DNA of 64,000 nucleotides from an uncultured Tolumonas sp. (GCF_963676665.1 NZ_OY781371.1:434001-498000); one strand, 5' to 3'. Positions 39,750 through 49,108 are shown, counted from the first letter of the stretch. Translations and numbers: made by a program. Notes: generated by a model from the sequence alone, not told the origin.

Positions 39750-40747
39750 TGCCGGTGATAGGCACCCAACGTGGTCTGATTGCCTTCAGAGACCGCGGCT
39801 AACTGTTTATCCCACTCGGCGCTCACCTGATATTGTGCCGGGTTTTTCTTATAAGCATCGATGGCTGCGCGCCATACTTTAGTGACTTGTTCCACATATG
39901 CCGGGCTGCGCTGACGGCCTTCAATTTTTACCGATGTCACGCCTGTCTCAAAAAGCTCTGGCAGTAACGATAAGGTATTCAGGCTGGTTGGCTCTTCCAG
40001 AGTATGGAAAATATGATCATTGGTGTTGTAACGGCCTTTACACAGAGTCGGGTAACCGGCGTTTTCCCCTTTCTGATAACGATCAATTAACACGCCGTTC
40101 AAACGAGATTCCAGTCCATTCGCAGTTTCTTCCCAGCGCACATATTTCGCAGGCGAACAAGCACCTACGGTATTCGGGCTTTCACCGGTTAGGTATGAAG
40201 AGAGGTAACAGCGGCCTTCCGCCATAATGCACAGGCTGCCAAACGCGAATACTTCCAATGGTACGTCAGTTTCCCGTGACAGCTGTCGAACCTGATGCAT
40301 CGATAACACCCGCGGAAGCACAACGCGCTGGATGTTGAAATTTTCTTTGTAAAAACGCACGGCGGCGCTGTTGGTTGCTGATGCCTGAACCGATAAATGG
40401 ATCTCCTGCTCAGGATAACGCTGACGGGTATAATCAAGCACGGCGATATCGGCAATGATCAGCGCATCGGCACCCAGCTCCACACCGCGATCGACAGCGG
40501 CTTGCCAGCGTGCAGCACTGCCTGGATGTGCAAAGGTATTAATCGCGATATGCAATTTCCGCTGATGCTGGTGGACATACTCCACCGCGCGTTGCAGTTT
40601 CTTGTCATCGAAGTTCAGGCCAGCAAAATGCCGTGCATTTGTATCATCTTTAAAGCCGATATAAACCGCATCCGCACCATTATCAATGGCGGTCTTCAGC
40701 GCTGGCAAACTACCAGCGGGACACAATAGCTCCATGGTTTTACTCAT
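39740..40747 (-). CDS. ubiU: Ubiquinone biosynthesis protein UbiU (U32 family, oxygen-independent)
   Basis: U32-family partner of UbiV. The N-terminal CPAGSLPALKTAIDNGADAVYIG is the family start. The U32 signature lies in EVFAFGSLCIMAEGRCYLSSY. Four cluster cysteines are seen, three in C-x6-C-x16-C around residues 173-197 and a fourth in TLCKGRYNTND. The length (335) fits YhbU. First gene of a ubiUV pair transcribed leftward; 166 bases separate its start from that of ubiT on the other strand. In E. coli these genes are activated by FNR, but I do not see a full FNR palindrome in this gap. Confidence 0.94.
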   Translation of the reverse strand: MSKTMELLCPAGSLPALKTAIDNGADAVYIGFKDDTNARHFAGLNFDDKKLQRAVEYVHQHQRKLHIAINTFAHPGSAARWQAAVDRGVELGADALIIADIAVLDYTRQRYPEQEIHLSVQASATNSAAVRFYKENFNIQRVVLPRVLSMHQVRQLSRETDVPLEVFAFGSLCIMAEGRCYLSSYLTGESPNTVGACSPAKYVRWEETANGLESRLNGVLIDRYQKGENAGYPTLCKGRYNTNDHIFHTLEEPTSLNTLSLLPELFETGVTSVKIEGRQRSPAYVEQVTKVWRAAIDAYKKNPAQYQVSAEWDKQLAAVSEGNQTTLGAYHRQWQ

Positions 40748-40913
40748 AGGGTAATAATGGGAGGCATTGTAATCATTTGGCGAATGAGAGTTTTTGACCT
40801 GACCCCATATTGGGTTCGACTCGATTCGGACAATTTGCGGTAAGTTTGATATTGGGCAGGGCTCTGTACTGTCGGCTGTGATTAGATGCCGTTTATCTGC
40901 TAAAGGAGAGGTT

Positions 40914-41438
40914 ATGTTGCTGAAAAATTTACATCACAAACTGGTGATGCAAGCGCCGCAGTGGTTACGTTTGCCAGTGGCTTTGATCCCGTTTGCTATT
41001 AAAAAGCCCGCCATGGTTTTTATGCTGCAGCGTATTTTTAAAGAAGCGTTGTCTGACGGCGATTTCGAATTTCTGGAAGGGCGCTTTCTGAAAGTTTCGG
41101 TTGATGAGCTGAAGCTCAGCTGTTTCATTACGCTCAAACAAGGTCAGTTAATGGTGCTGGAACAAAGTGACGTCTGTGATGTCAGCTTTGCTGCCGGCCT
41201 GAATGATTTGATTCTGATCGCCGGACGTAAAGAAGATCCGGACAGTCTGTTTTTCCAACGTCGCCTGCGTATCGAGGGTGATACCGAGTTAGGGTTGGAA
41301 GTCAAAAACCTGATGGATAGCCTGGATCTGGATGAATTACCGAAGATTATCCGTCTGGCGCTCAATGATCTGGCTTTATTTGTTCAACAAGGAATTCAAG
41401 CGCCTGAGAGTGCTGACACGCGCGCTGCTACCATTTGA
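40914..41438 (+). CDS. ubiT: Ubiquinone biosynthesis accessory factor UbiT (SCP2 domain)
   Basis: Small SCP2 (sterol-carrier) domain protein that binds prenylated lipids and assists UbiU/UbiV in oxygen-independent ubiquinone synthesis. Conserved stretches are FEFLEGRFLKVSVDELKL, DVSFAAGLNDLILIAGRKEDPDSLFFQRRLRIEGDTELGLEVKNL and the Leu-rich C-terminus. A GTG at 40878 opens the frame further upstream, but ATG 40914 has a strong ribosome site (AAAGGAGAGG) and aligns with the YhbT N-terminus. 174 residues, as expected. Confidence 0.94.
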   Translation: MLLKNLHHKLVMQAPQWLRLPVALIPFAIKKPAMVFMLQRIFKEALSDGDFEFLEGRFLKVSVDELKLSCFITLKQGQLMVLEQSDVCDVSFAAGLNDLILIAGRKEDPDSLFFQRRLRIEGDTELGLEVKNLMDSLDLDELPKIIRLALNDLALFVQQGIQAPESADTRAATI

Positions 41439-41481
41439 TTGTGATAGCATGCCCGCAGATGAAGCATAACAGGTAGTCATA

Positions 41482-42210
41482 ATGCTGGAAAACGTTCGCA
41501 TAATTTTGGTTAACACCTCTCACACTGGCAATATTGGCTCGGCTGCCCGCGCGATGAAAACGATGGGATTGTCACAGCTGGTGCTGGTTGATCCAGTGCA
41601 ACCACCCGATGGACAATCAGTTGCGCTGGCGGCAGGGGCGACCAATATTCTGGCAAATCTGCGTATTGTGCCGACACTGGCGGAAGCTATAGCTGATTGT
41701 TCTTTAGTGGTTGGCGCCAGTGCGCGTTCAAGAACCTTAGCTTGGCCGATGTTAGATCCTCGGGAAATGGGTGAACGATTAGCAACCGATGTGAAGAAGG
41801 GCACTGTGGCATTGGTGTTTGGTCGTGAACGGACTGGTCTCAGTAATGAAGAATTGCAGCAGTGCCATTACCACGTCAATATTCCGGCTAATCCGGAATA
41901 CAGTTCGCTGAATGTCGCAATGGCGGTGCAGACGCTGAGTTATGAAATTCGTATGGCATGGTTGGCGCAGCAAGAAAGCGGTGTTCAGGTCGATGATGAC
42001 AGTGATTATCCACCACAGGCGTCAATGGAGCTGTTTTTCCAGCATTTGGAAGAGACATTACATCAGACTCAGTTTCTGCATTCCGATCGCTCCGGGCATG
42101 TCATGATGCGTTTACGGCGCATGTTTACCCGTATGCGCCCCGACAGTAATGAGCTGAATATCTTGCGTGGAATATTAACCTCGATACAGAAACCGCCACG
42201 TAATAGTTGA
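41482..42210 (+). CDS. trmJ: tRNA (cytidine/uridine-2'-O-)-methyltransferase TrmJ
   Basis: SPOUT-class methyltransferase modifying the 2'-OH of nucleotide 32 in tRNA. SAM-binding trefoil-knot motifs: [23 protein letters not shown] at the N-terminus, [15 protein letters not shown] and [27 protein letters not shown]. The C-terminal extension of about 80 residues is typical of TrmJ. It stands just upstream of iscR, an arrangement conserved in many gammaproteobacteria. The stop codon overlaps the first predicted IscR site. Confidence 0.95.
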   Translation: MLENVRIILVNTSHTGNIGSAARAMKTMGLSQLVLVDPVQPPDGQSVALAAGATNILANLRIVPTLAEAIADCSLVVGASARSRTLAWPMLDPREMGERLATDVKKGTVALVFGRERTGLSNEELQQCHYHVNIPANPEYSSLNVAMAVQTLSYEIRMAWLAQQESGVQVDDDSDYPPQASMELFFQHLEETLHQTQFLHSDRSGHVMMRLRRMFTRMRPDSNELNILRGILTSIQKPPRNS

Positions 42211-42227
42211 GTCATTTAGTAGGAATA
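42203..42227 (+). promoter_or_regulatory. Upstream IscR type 1-like site
   Basis: ATAGTTGAGT, then CATTTAGTAGG, matches the first part of the type 1 IscR consensus (ATASYYGACTRDWWWAGTC) at about 15 of 18 positions, then degenerates. It ends exactly where the better second site begins. Confidence 0.5.
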
Positions 42228-42252
42228 ATACTTGACTGAAAAGGTAGGACAT
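42228..42252 (+). promoter_or_regulatory. IscR type 1 binding site at the iscR promoter
   Basis: ATACTTGACTGAAAAGGTAG and the five bases after it fit the 25-bp type 1 IscR consensus at about 20 positions. TTGACT at 42232-42237 is also a good -35 hexamer, so bound 2Fe-2S IscR would block polymerase, as in E. coli autorepression. The -10 (AGCATA or CATAAA region near 42257) is weak. Confidence 0.72.
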
Positions 42253-42292
42253 GACAGCATAAATCCATTATGAACAAACGGGTATGCAAGCC

Positions 42293-42799
42293 ATGAGACT
42301 GACTTCTAAAGGACGCTATGCGGTAACAGCGATGCTGGATGTTGCCTTACATGCTGAGCTGGGGCCGGTACCACTGGCGGATATTTCAGAGCGGCAGGGT
42401 ATTTCACTTTCCTATCTGGAACAGTTGTTTGCCCGTCTGCGTAAGAATGGTTTGGTATCCAGTGTGCGTGGTCCGGGCGGTGGTTATCGTCTTGGTGCCG
42501 ATGCAGATAAAATTGCGGTCGGTAAAATCATTGCAGCGGTAAATGAATCGGTAGATGCTACCCGTTGTCATGGTGAAACAGGCTGTCAGGGTGGTGTTCA
42601 GTGTCTGACTCATTCATTATGGCGTGATCTCAGTGCACGTATCAGCGATTTCCTGGATGAAATCACCTTGGGTGAACTCGTTCGTCAGGCTGAAGTAAAG
42701 CGTGTTTCCGAACAACAGAATAAACATCAGAACTCTGCTCAATCACAACGTAAACCGATGATGAGCGCAGATTCAATTATTGAAAGTTTAATGGAGTAA
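42293..42799 (+). CDS. iscR: Iron-sulfur cluster regulator IscR
   Basis: Rrf2-family transcription factor sensing 2Fe-2S status. Winged-helix domain: [20 protein letters not shown], with recognition helix around [30 protein letters not shown]. Cluster ligands Cys92, Cys98 and Cys104 (C-x5-C-x5-C) are present. An ATG three codons upstream (42284) is in frame, but the strictly conserved [10 protein letters not shown] start points to 42293. The C-terminus carries a variable Gln/Asn-rich tail. First gene of iscRSUA, under two IscR-like sites. Confidence 0.96.
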   Translation: MRLTSKGRYAVTAMLDVALHAELGPVPLADISERQGISLSYLEQLFARLRKNGLVSSVRGPGGGYRLGADADKIAVGKIIAAVNESVDATRCHGETGCQGGVQCLTHSLWRDLSARISDFLDEITLGELVRQAEVKRVSEQQNKHQNSAQSQRKPMMSADSIIESLME

Positions 42800-42802
42800 A
42801 TG

Positions 42803-44017
42803 ATGAAACTCCCGATTTATCTTGATTATTCAGCAACTTGCCCAGTCGATCCTCGTGTTGCTGAAAAGATGATGCAATGTTTAACGCTGGACGGTAATTT
42901 TGGTAATCCAGCATCCCGTTCACACCGCTTTGGTTGGCAGGCGGAAGAAGCCATCGATGAAGCGCGTAATAACATCGCTGATTTGATTGGCGCTGATCCG
43001 CGTGAAATCGTCTTCACTTCTGGTGCTACCGAATCGAATAACCTGGCAATTAAAGGTGCAGCCCATTTCTATGTGAAACAGGGTAAACACATTATTACCA
43101 GCAAAACCGAACATAAAGCAGTTCTGGATACTTGCCGTCATCTGGAATCTGAAGGCTATGAGGTAACCTACCTTGAGCCGCAATCTAATGGTTTATTTAC
43201 ACTGCAGCAGATTGAAGCGGCGATGCGCCCAGACACTATTCTGGTTAGCATCATGCATGTAAATAACGAAATTGGTGTGATCCAGGATCTGGCTGCAATC
43301 GGCGAATTGTGCCGTGCCCGCAAAATTCTGTTCCATGTCGATGCCGCGCAAAGCGCCGGTAAAGTTGAAATCGACGTTGATGCAATGAAAATTGATTTGC
43401 TGTCTTTGTCTGCACATAAAGTGTATGGCCCGAAAGGTATCGGTGCGCTGTATGTTCGCCGTAAACCACGTGTTCGTCTGGAAGCTCAGATGCACGGTGG
43501 TGGTCATGAGCGTGGCATGCGTTCCGGTACATTGCCAACTCACCAGATCGTTGGGATGGGCGAAGCTTTCCGTATCGCGAAACTGGAAATGGCGGATGAA
43601 TCTGTTCGTATTAAGGCACTGCGTGATCGTTTATACAACGGCCTGAAAGATATCGAACAAGTTTTTGTTAACGGCTCAATGGAACACCGTGTGGCTGGCA
43701 ACCTGAACATCAGCTTTGCTTATGTCGAAGGTGAATCGTTGATGATGGCGCTGAAAGATTTAGCGGTTTCATCAGGTTCAGCCTGTACTTCTGCCAGCCT
43801 GGAACCATCTTACGTGCTGCGTGCATTAGGTTTGAATGATGAACTGGCGCATAGCTCGATCCGTTTCAGCATCGGTCGTTTTACAACCGAAGAAGAAATT
43901 GATTATGCAATTGGTCTGATCCGTAACTCGATTGGTAAGTTACGCGATTTATCACCGTTGTGGGATATGTTTAAAGAAGGGATTGACCTCTGCAAGGTCG
44001 AGTGGGTTAGTCACTGA
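42803..44017 (+). CDS. iscS: Cysteine desulfurase IscS
   Basis: PLP enzyme that takes sulfur from cysteine and passes it as a persulfide to IscU, and in general also to tRNA-thiolation proteins. The PLP-binding Lys is in [13 protein letters not shown] (about 206), the persulfide Cys in [21 protein letters not shown] (about 328), and PLP-site HVNNEIGV and TEHKAVLD are intact. The start at 42803 (second ATG of ATGATG) is preferred because GGAG is six bases upstream and [11 protein letters not shown] is the conserved N-terminus. Length 404. Confidence 0.97.
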   Translation: MKLPIYLDYSATCPVDPRVAEKMMQCLTLDGNFGNPASRSHRFGWQAEEAIDEARNNIADLIGADPREIVFTSGATESNNLAIKGAAHFYVKQGKHIITSKTEHKAVLDTCRHLESEGYEVTYLEPQSNGLFTLQQIEAAMRPDTILVSIMHVNNEIGVIQDLAAIGELCRARKILFHVDAAQSAGKVEIDVDAMKIDLLSLSAHKVYGPKGIGALYVRRKPRVRLEAQMHGGGHERGMRSGTLPTHQIVGMGEAFRIAKLEMADESVRIKALRDRLYNGLKDIEQVFVNGSMEHRVAGNLNISFAYVEGESLMMALKDLAVSSGSACTSASLEPSYVLRALGLNDELAHSSIRFSIGRFTTEEEIDYAIGLIRNSIGKLRDLSPLWDMFKEGIDLCKVEWVSH

Positions 44018-44035
44018 TAGTTAGGAGAGTATATT

Positions 44036-44422
44036 ATGGCTTACAGTGAAAAAGTTATTGATCATTACGAACACCCGCGCAATGTTGGTTCCTTCGATAA
44101 AAATGATCCGAATGTTGCAACAGGTATGGTCGGTGCACCCGCTTGTGGTGACGTCATGAAGTTACAATTGAAAGTAAATGAACAAGGTATCATTGAAGAT
44201 GCCAAGTTTAAGACTTATGGTTGTGGTTCAGCGATTGCTTCCAGTTCTCTGGTAACCGAATGGGTTAAGGGCAAAACGCTGGATGAAGCGCAAGCAATCA
44301 AGAACACGGATATTGCTGAAGAATTGGCTTTGCCACCAGTGAAAATCCACTGTTCAATTTTGGCGGAAGATGCCATTAAAGCTGCGATTGCAGACTATAA
44401 GCATAAAAAAGGTTTGGTATAA
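44036..44422 (+). CDS. iscU: Iron-sulfur cluster scaffold IscU
   Basis: Scaffold on which IscS, the frataxin homologue and ferredoxin assemble 2Fe-2S clusters before transfer with HscA/HscB. The three ligand cysteines (PACGDVMKL, YGCGSAIASSS, IHCSILAED) and the LPPVK motif recognised by HscA are all present. 128 residues, almost identical to E. coli IscU over its core. The sequence around its stop codon is repeated three times downstream (separate entry). Confidence 0.98.
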   Translation: MAYSEKVIDHYEHPRNVGSFDKNDPNVATGMVGAPACGDVMKLQLKVNEQGIIEDAKFKTYGCGSAIASSSLVTEWVKGKTLDEAQAIKNTDIAEELALPPVKIHCSILAEDAIKAAIADYKHKKGLV

Positions 44423-44450
44423 GTATTTGGTGTAAGTTCTTGGTATAAGT
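44414..44450 (+). repeat. Three tandem copies of TTGGTRTAAGT spanning the iscU stop
   Basis: TTGGTATAAGT (44414), TTGGTGTAAGT (44427) and TTGGTATAAGT (44440) lie at a 13-base period. The first copy contains the iscU stop codon TAA. The array fills most of the iscU-iscA gap, ahead of the iscA ribosome site (GTAGGA). Confidence 0.8.
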
Positions 44451-44468
44451 TTAGTAGGGTAGGAACGT

Positions 44469-44792
44469 ATGGGTATTACATTATCGGACTCAGCCGCAGA
44501 TCGCGTAAAACGGTTTCTCACTAATCGCGGCAAAGGCGTAGGCTTGCGCCTTGGCGTGAAAACTTCCGGCTGTTCCGGTATGGCCTACGTTCTCGAATTC
44601 GTTGACGAAGTGAACGGTGAAGATCAGGTGTTTGATGATAAAGGTGTCAAAGTCATTATTGATGCTAAAAGTCTCGCCTATCTGGACGGCACTGAACTGG
44701 ATTTTGTTAAAGAAGGGTTGAATGAAGGCTTTAAATTCAACAACCCTAACGTGAAAGATGCCTGTGGTTGCGGTGAAAGTTTCACCGTTTAA
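44469..44792 (+). CDS. iscA: Iron-sulfur cluster assembly protein IscA
   Basis: A-type carrier that binds iron or Fe-S clusters and delivers them to targets. The three conserved cysteines are in [14 protein letters not shown] and the C-terminal [11 protein letters not shown]. 107 residues, standard. It ends the iscRSUA part; a terminator hairpin lies between it and hscB. Confidence 0.97.
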   Translation: MGITLSDSAADRVKRFLTNRGKGVGLRLGVKTSGCSGMAYVLEFVDEVNGEDQVFDDKGVKVIIDAKSLAYLDGTELDFVKEGLNEGFKFNNPNVKDACGCGESFTV

Positions 44793-44847
44793 ACCGTCAT
44801 CAGAAGCGTAATGCGAATTCGACTCGCTTACTGTACTGTTACATGAT

Positions 44848-44872
44848 AAAAGGCGCATTCAGGCGCCTTTTT
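44848..44872 (+). terminator. Hairpin terminator between iscA and hscB
   Basis: A 9-bp stem AAAAGGCGC/GCGCCTTTT with loop ATTCAG and a short T tail. It would reduce readthrough into hscBA-fdx, separating regulator and scaffold levels from the chaperone genes. Confidence 0.75.
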
Positions 44873-44899
44873 CATTTTTATCCCCAGAGGGAATAGCTT

Positions 44900-45415
44900 G
44901 TGAATTACTTTGAGTTATTTCAGATCCCGATCTCGTTGAACCTTGATACGGCGCAACTAGCGGTTCGTTATCGTGAACTGCAAAGACAGTTTCATCCGGA
45001 TAATGTCGCAGCGCAGGCCGACGCGATTAAGCTGGAAGCGATGCAGCAAAGTGTCGAAATCAACAGCGCCTATAATACGTTAAAATTACCGCTGGCTCGG
45101 GCGGAATATATACTGGTATTACAGGGTATTGATCTGCGTCATGAGCAACAAACCGTCAAAGATACCGCTTTTTTGATGGAACAACTGGAATGGCGCGAAG
45201 AGCTCGATGATCTGCAACACCAACCTGATGAAGCCGCAATCACTGGTTTTCTGGTCAGAGTGAAACAGTATTATCAACGTTATTTTTTGTCGCTGGAGCA
45301 GCAAATCGCCGCAGCTCAATATTACGAAGCGGCAGAAACCCTGCGTAAATTGAAGTTTGTTCAGAAAATGAAGGATGAGCTGGACAAGCTGGAAGAGTCA
45401 CTCTTTGATTTATAA
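44900..45415 (+). CDS. hscB: Fe-S protein assembly co-chaperone HscB
   Basis: J-domain protein that delivers IscU to HscA and stimulates its ATPase. GTG start with ribosome site AGAGGGA. The J-domain motif HPD is at residues 32-34 (QRQFHPDN). The C-terminal three-helix domain (LEQQIAAAQYYEAAETLRKLKFVQKMKDEL) binds IscU. 171 residues, equal to E. coli HscB. Lies just after the hairpin terminator. Confidence 0.96.
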   Translation: MNYFELFQIPISLNLDTAQLAVRYRELQRQFHPDNVAAQADAIKLEAMQQSVEINSAYNTLKLPLARAEYILVLQGIDLRHEQQTVKDTAFLMEQLEWREELDDLQHQPDEAAITGFLVRVKQYYQRYFLSLEQQIAAAQYYEAAETLRKLKFVQKMKDELDKLEESLFDL

Positions 45416-45455
45416 CGGCTGAATTTATAACGACTTAATTTACAACGAATAATGT
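45411..45455 (+). repeat. Three imperfect 15-bp tandem repeats after hscB
   Basis: TATAACGGCTGAATT, TATAACGACTTAATT and TACAACGAATAATGT follow one another without gaps. The first contains the hscB stop; the second repeats that stop in frame. The third copy runs into the hairpin at 45452. Confidence 0.75.
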
Positions 45456-45472
45456 ATGCAGCTGGCATACAT
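45452..45472 (+). other. Perfect hairpin in the hscA leader
   Basis: ATGTATGC and GCATACAT form an 8-bp stem around loop AGCTG. It ends two bases before the ribosome-site-like GAGGT and about 20 bases before the hscA ATG. No T tail, so it is more likely a translation or stability element, or an operator, than a terminator. Confidence 0.6.
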
Positions 45473-45492
45473 ATGAGGTCTAAAGATACGTT

Positions 45493-47343
45493 ATGGCTTT
45501 ATTGCACATTGCAGAACCCGGGCTGAGTGCAGCTCCGCATCAGCAAAAATGGGCGGTCGGCATCGATCTGGGAACAACCAACTCATTGGTCGCAGTCGTT
45601 CGTAGTGGCGTCGCAGAAACACTGGCTGATGCATCAGGAAGGGATATTCTGCCATCAGTTGTTCGCTATTTACCGGATGCATTACAGATCGGTACTGAAG
45701 CGAAAGAAGCTGCCGCAGAAGACCCGCTGAATACTATCCAGTCTGTTAAACGTCTGATGGGAAAAGCATTGGCTGATGTCACTCAGACCAACCTGCCATA
45801 TCAATTTACCGGTGGCGATAACGGCTTAGTTCATATTCACACCTGTCAGGGCGACATCAATCCAGTTCAGGTTTCGGCTGAAATTCTGAAAGCATTACAG
45901 TTGCGTGCCACGCAAGCGCTGGAATCTGAGCTTGATGGCGTGGTGATCACGGTGCCTGCCTATTTTAATGATGCACAACGTCAGGCCACTAAAGATGCCG
46001 CACGTCTTGCTGGCATGCATGTGCTGCGATTATTGAATGAACCGACTGCCGCTGCTGTGGCTTATGGTCTGGATTCTGGTCAGGAAGGTGTGATTGCCGT
46101 TTATGACTTGGGTGGTGGCACATTTGATATTTCGATTTTGCGCTTACATCAGGGCGTATTTGAAGTGATGGCAACGGGCGGTGACTCTGCACTCGGTGGC
46201 GATGATTTTGATCATCTGTTGGCTGATTGGATTGCAGAGCAAGCTAATTTAACCGCACCGTTTACGCCACAAGTGCAACGTCAGCTGCTTGATTTAGCCT
46301 GTGATGTGAAACAACAACTGAGTAGTGACGATTCTGTGGCCGTTCAATTTGCACAATGGACTGGTCACATTAGTCGTGCTCAGTTTGAAGAACTCATCAC
46401 GCCGCTGGTGAAACGTACATTGATGTCTTGCCGTCGCGCATTAAAAGATGCTGATATTACGGCAGACGAAGTGCTGGAAGTGGTCATGGTCGGTGGTTCG
46501 ACCCGCGTTCCTTTAGTGCGTCAATTGGTCGGTGATTTCTTTGGTCGTACCCCATTAACCAGCATTGACCCAGATAAAGTGGTTGCGATTGGCGCAGCAA
46601 TTCAAGCTGACATTCTGGTTGGTAATAAGCCTGAATCAGAAATGCTGCTGTTGGATGTTATTCCGCTGTCGTTGGGTCTTGAGACCATGGGTGGTTTGGT
46701 TGAAAAGATCATTCCGCGCAACACCACTATTCCGGTTGCGCGTGCGCAGGATTTCACCACCTTCAAAGATGGTCAAACAGCCATGATGATCCATGTGCTG
46801 CAAGGTGAACGTGAACTGGTCAGTGATTGTCGTTCGTTAGCGCGCTTTACATTACGTGATATTCCGCCATTAGCGGCAGGGGCGGCGCATATTCGCGTGA
46901 CCTTCCAGGTCGATGCTGACGGTTTACTCTCTGTGAGTGCGATGGAAAAAAGCACCGGTGTGCAGGCTGCCATCGAAGTGAAACCTTCCTATGGTCTGCA
47001 GGAAGATGACATGCTGCGCATGCTGCGTGAATCGATGGAATTTGCCGAAAAAGACATTCAGACACGCATGCTGGTGGAGCAAAAAGTTGAAGCCGATCGT
47101 GTGCTGGAAAGCTTACGTCAGGCGTTGCGCAAAGACGCTGATGCACTGCTCTCTGCAGACGAATTAGCCGCTATCGATGCGGCGGTACAAAATCTAGTAA
47201 ATGTTCAGCAAGGTAGTGATCCGGATGCGATCAAAGTCGCTATCACTGCGCTGGATGAAACAACCAGTGAATTTGCGGCCCGACGTATGGATGCATCAAT
47301 CCGTCAGGCATTGCAGGGACACAAGATTGACGAGGTGAACTGA
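45493..47343 (+). CDS. hscA: Fe-S protein assembly chaperone HscA (Hsp70 family)
   Basis: Specialised Hsp70 that, with HscB, uses ATP to release clusters from IscU through its LPPVK motif. The nucleotide-binding domain has [26 protein letters not shown] and [15 protein letters not shown]. The substrate-binding domain has [27 protein letters not shown]. The length (616) equals E. coli HscA. The last base of its stop codon is shared with the fdx start, so the two are translationally coupled. Confidence 0.97.
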   Translation: MALLHIAEPGLSAAPHQQKWAVGIDLGTTNSLVAVVRSGVAETLADASGRDILPSVVRYLPDALQIGTEAKEAAAEDPLNTIQSVKRLMGKALADVTQTNLPYQFTGGDNGLVHIHTCQGDINPVQVSAEILKALQLRATQALESELDGVVITVPAYFNDAQRQATKDAARLAGMHVLRLLNEPTAAAVAYGLDSGQEGVIAVYDLGGGTFDISILRLHQGVFEVMATGGDSALGGDDFDHLLADWIAEQANLTAPFTPQVQRQLLDLACDVKQQLSSDDSVAVQFAQWTGHISRAQFEELITPLVKRTLMSCRRALKDADITADEVLEVVMVGGSTRVPLVRQLVGDFFGRTPLTSIDPDKVVAIGAAIQADILVGNKPESEMLLLDVIPLSLGLETMGGLVEKIIPRNTTIPVARAQDFTTFKDGQTAMMIHVLQGERELVSDCRSLARFTLRDIPPLAAGAAHIRVTFQVDADGLLSVSAMEKSTGVQAAIEVKPSYGLQEDDMLRMLRESMEFAEKDIQTRMLVEQKVEADRVLESLRQALRKDADALLSADELAAIDAAVQNLVNVQQGSDPDAIKVAITALDETTSEFAARRMDASIRQALQGHKIDEVN

Positions 47344-47681
47344 TGCCGAAAATCGTATTTTTACCCCATGAAAAACTGTGTCCGGATGGCATGGTCGTTG
47401 ATGCCGCAGAAGGCGAGACTATTCTGGATGTCGCGTTAGCCAATGGGATCAACATTGAACATGCGTGTGAGAAATCCTGCGCTTGTACCACTTGCCACTG
47501 TATCGTGCGTGAAGGTTTTGACTCGCTCGAGCCGAGCGATGAGTTGGAAGATGACATGCTGGATAAAGCCTGGGGTCTGGAGCCGGATTCACGTTTGAGC
47601 TGCCAGGCTCGCGTGGCTGACGAAGATTTGACGGTAGAAATTCCAAAATACACGATCAATCTGGCGTCTGAACAACACTAA
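47343..47681 (+). CDS. fdx: ISC-type 2Fe-2S ferredoxin
   Basis: Electron donor for cluster assembly on IscU. Ligands Cys42, Cys48 and Cys51 lie in HACEKSCACTTC, and Cys87 in SRLSCQARV, as in adrenodoxin-type ferredoxins. 112 residues. No iscX follows, although in Enterobacteria iscX sits between fdx and pepB; here only an 86-base structured gap remains. Confidence 0.97.
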   Translation: MPKIVFLPHEKLCPDGMVVDAAEGETILDVALANGINIEHACEKSCACTTCHCIVREGFDSLEPSDELEDDMLDKAWGLEPDSRLSCQARVADEDLTVEIPKYTINLASEQH

Positions 47682-47693
47682 TTTGTTACATGA

Positions 47694-47740
47694 AAATGGA
47701 GCACCAGAGCCACTTGAAGTGGTAACCTGTTGCTCCATTT
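47694..47740 (+). terminator. Nested hairpin between fdx and pepB
   Basis: A perfect 10-bp outer stem (AAATGGAGCA/TGCTCCATTT) encloses 27 bases that hold a second hairpin (CCAC, loop TTGAA, GTGG, at 47710-47722). The outer stem is followed by CTATTTTC, a moderate U-tract. It most likely ends the isc transcript, but the branched shape is more complex than a plain terminator. Confidence 0.55.
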
Positions 47741-47767
47741 CTATTTTCAGGATTTCGGGAAAGAATC

Positions 47768-49063
47768 ATGACTGCATCCATGGCTGTTATTCTGGTTGAA
47801 GCTCCTGCTGATGCCTGCTGGGGTGAAAACGCCTTATTAAGTTTTAATCAGGGCTGTGCCTTTATTCATCTCACTGGCGCACAAGCGGATTGGTTACGTC
47901 TTATTCAACGCGCAGGTCGTCGTTTAGATACTCAGGGCATTAAACAACTGGCTTTAACGGGCGAAGAATGGGATCTGGAACGTCGGTATGCTTTTTGTCA
48001 GGGCTTTTATAACCCGCGTGGCAGTCAAGAGCTAGATCTTGGGGATATGAGCGAACAAGAGCAGTTACAGCTGGATGCATTGTTGGAAACGGCGCGCTGG
48101 ACACGTCAAATCACCAATGCGACACCGGATGATGTTTATCCGACCGTGTTGGCAACGGAAGCTGCTAAATTTGTCGCGAAACAAGCGCCTGAGCGAGTGA
48201 ATTATCACATTCTGCAAGGGGAAGCGCTGAACGAGTTAGGTTATACCGGACTCTATAACGTGGGCCGAGGCAGCGTGCATGAACCGGCTTTCCTGAAGTT
48301 AGATTACAACCCGACTGGCGATCTGGATGCGCCGATCATGGCTTGTCTGGTCGGCAAAGGGATCACATTTGATTCTGGCGGCTACAGCCTGAAAGAGTCG
48401 GATATGATGTTACCGATGAAGTCAGACATGGGCGGTGCCGCCATGCTGGCAGGTGCGTTGGCACTGGCGATACGTCAGGGGCTTAATCATCGCGTACAAC
48501 TGATGCTTTGTTGCGCTGAAAATCTGGTCAGCGGATATGCTTTCAAACTCGGCGACATTTTGACATATCGTAATGGTGTCAGTGTTGAAGTATTAAATAC
48601 CGATGCAGAAGGTCGTCTGGTGTTGGCTGATGGCTTGTTGGATGCCAGCGCTACCGGTGCGCCATATATTCTGAATGCGGCGACCTTAACGGGTGCTGCG
48701 AAAGTGGCGCTGGGCCGTGATTATCATGCGGTGTTTAGCCTGCAAGATGAACAACTGGTCGATGTAGTGGCTTGTGCCAAAGCGGAAAATGAAAAAGCGT
48801 GGGCGTTGCCGTTAGAGCCATGGCACGTCGCGCAATTGACATCATCCTATGCCGATCTGGGCAATGTTTCCTCTTCCGAAGGAACTGCTGGTGCGACAAC
48901 GGCTGCGGCATTCTTGTCCAAATTCGTACGGGAAGATATTAAAGGCTGGGTACACATGGATTTATCTGCTTCTTTCCAGAAAAATGCCAATGACCTGTGG
49001 GCACCGGGTGGCAAAGGTCACGGCATCAGAACCATTGCCCGCTGGTTACGTTCCCTAAAATAA
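47768..49063 (+). CDS. pepB: Peptidase B (M17 leucyl aminopeptidase)
   Basis: Cytosolic dinuclear-metal aminopeptidase of family M17. Active-site stretches: VGKGITFDSGGYSLK (metal and catalytic Lys), PMKSDMGGAAMLAGAL, and NTDAEGRLVLADGL, the M17 signature. The length (431) and the short N-terminal domain fit PepB rather than the longer PepA. Downstream of the isc operon as in E. coli. The ribosome site CGGGAAAG precedes the ATG. Confidence 0.95.
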   Translation: MTASMAVILVEAPADACWGENALLSFNQGCAFIHLTGAQADWLRLIQRAGRRLDTQGIKQLALTGEEWDLERRYAFCQGFYNPRGSQELDLGDMSEQEQLQLDALLETARWTRQITNATPDDVYPTVLATEAAKFVAKQAPERVNYHILQGEALNELGYTGLYNVGRGSVHEPAFLKLDYNPTGDLDAPIMACLVGKGITFDSGGYSLKESDMMLPMKSDMGGAAMLAGALALAIRQGLNHRVQLMLCCAENLVSGYAFKLGDILTYRNGVSVEVLNTDAEGRLVLADGLLDASATGAPYILNAATLTGAAKVALGRDYHAVFSLQDEQLVDVVACAKAENEKAWALPLEPWHVAQLTSSYADLGNVSSSEGTAGATTAAAFLSKFVREDIKGWVHMDLSASFQKNANDLWAPGGKGHGIRTIARWLRSLK

Positions 49064-49074
49064 TCTTGCCCATT

Positions 49075-49108
49075 TGTGCCGTAGCAACCCATCTGCGGCA
49101 CATTATTT
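49075..49108 (+). terminator. Hairpin terminator-like structure after pepB
   Basis: A 7-bp stem TGTGCCG/CGGCACA with a 14-base loop, then TTATTT. It lies 12 bases after the pepB stop. The rest of the pepB-ndk gap is AT-rich and shows nothing else I can name. Confidence 0.5.

Noticed and set aside
40846..40859. Possible FNR site between ubiU and ubiT
   Set aside because: Only the left half (TTGAT) matches; the right half reads GGCAG rather than ATCAA.
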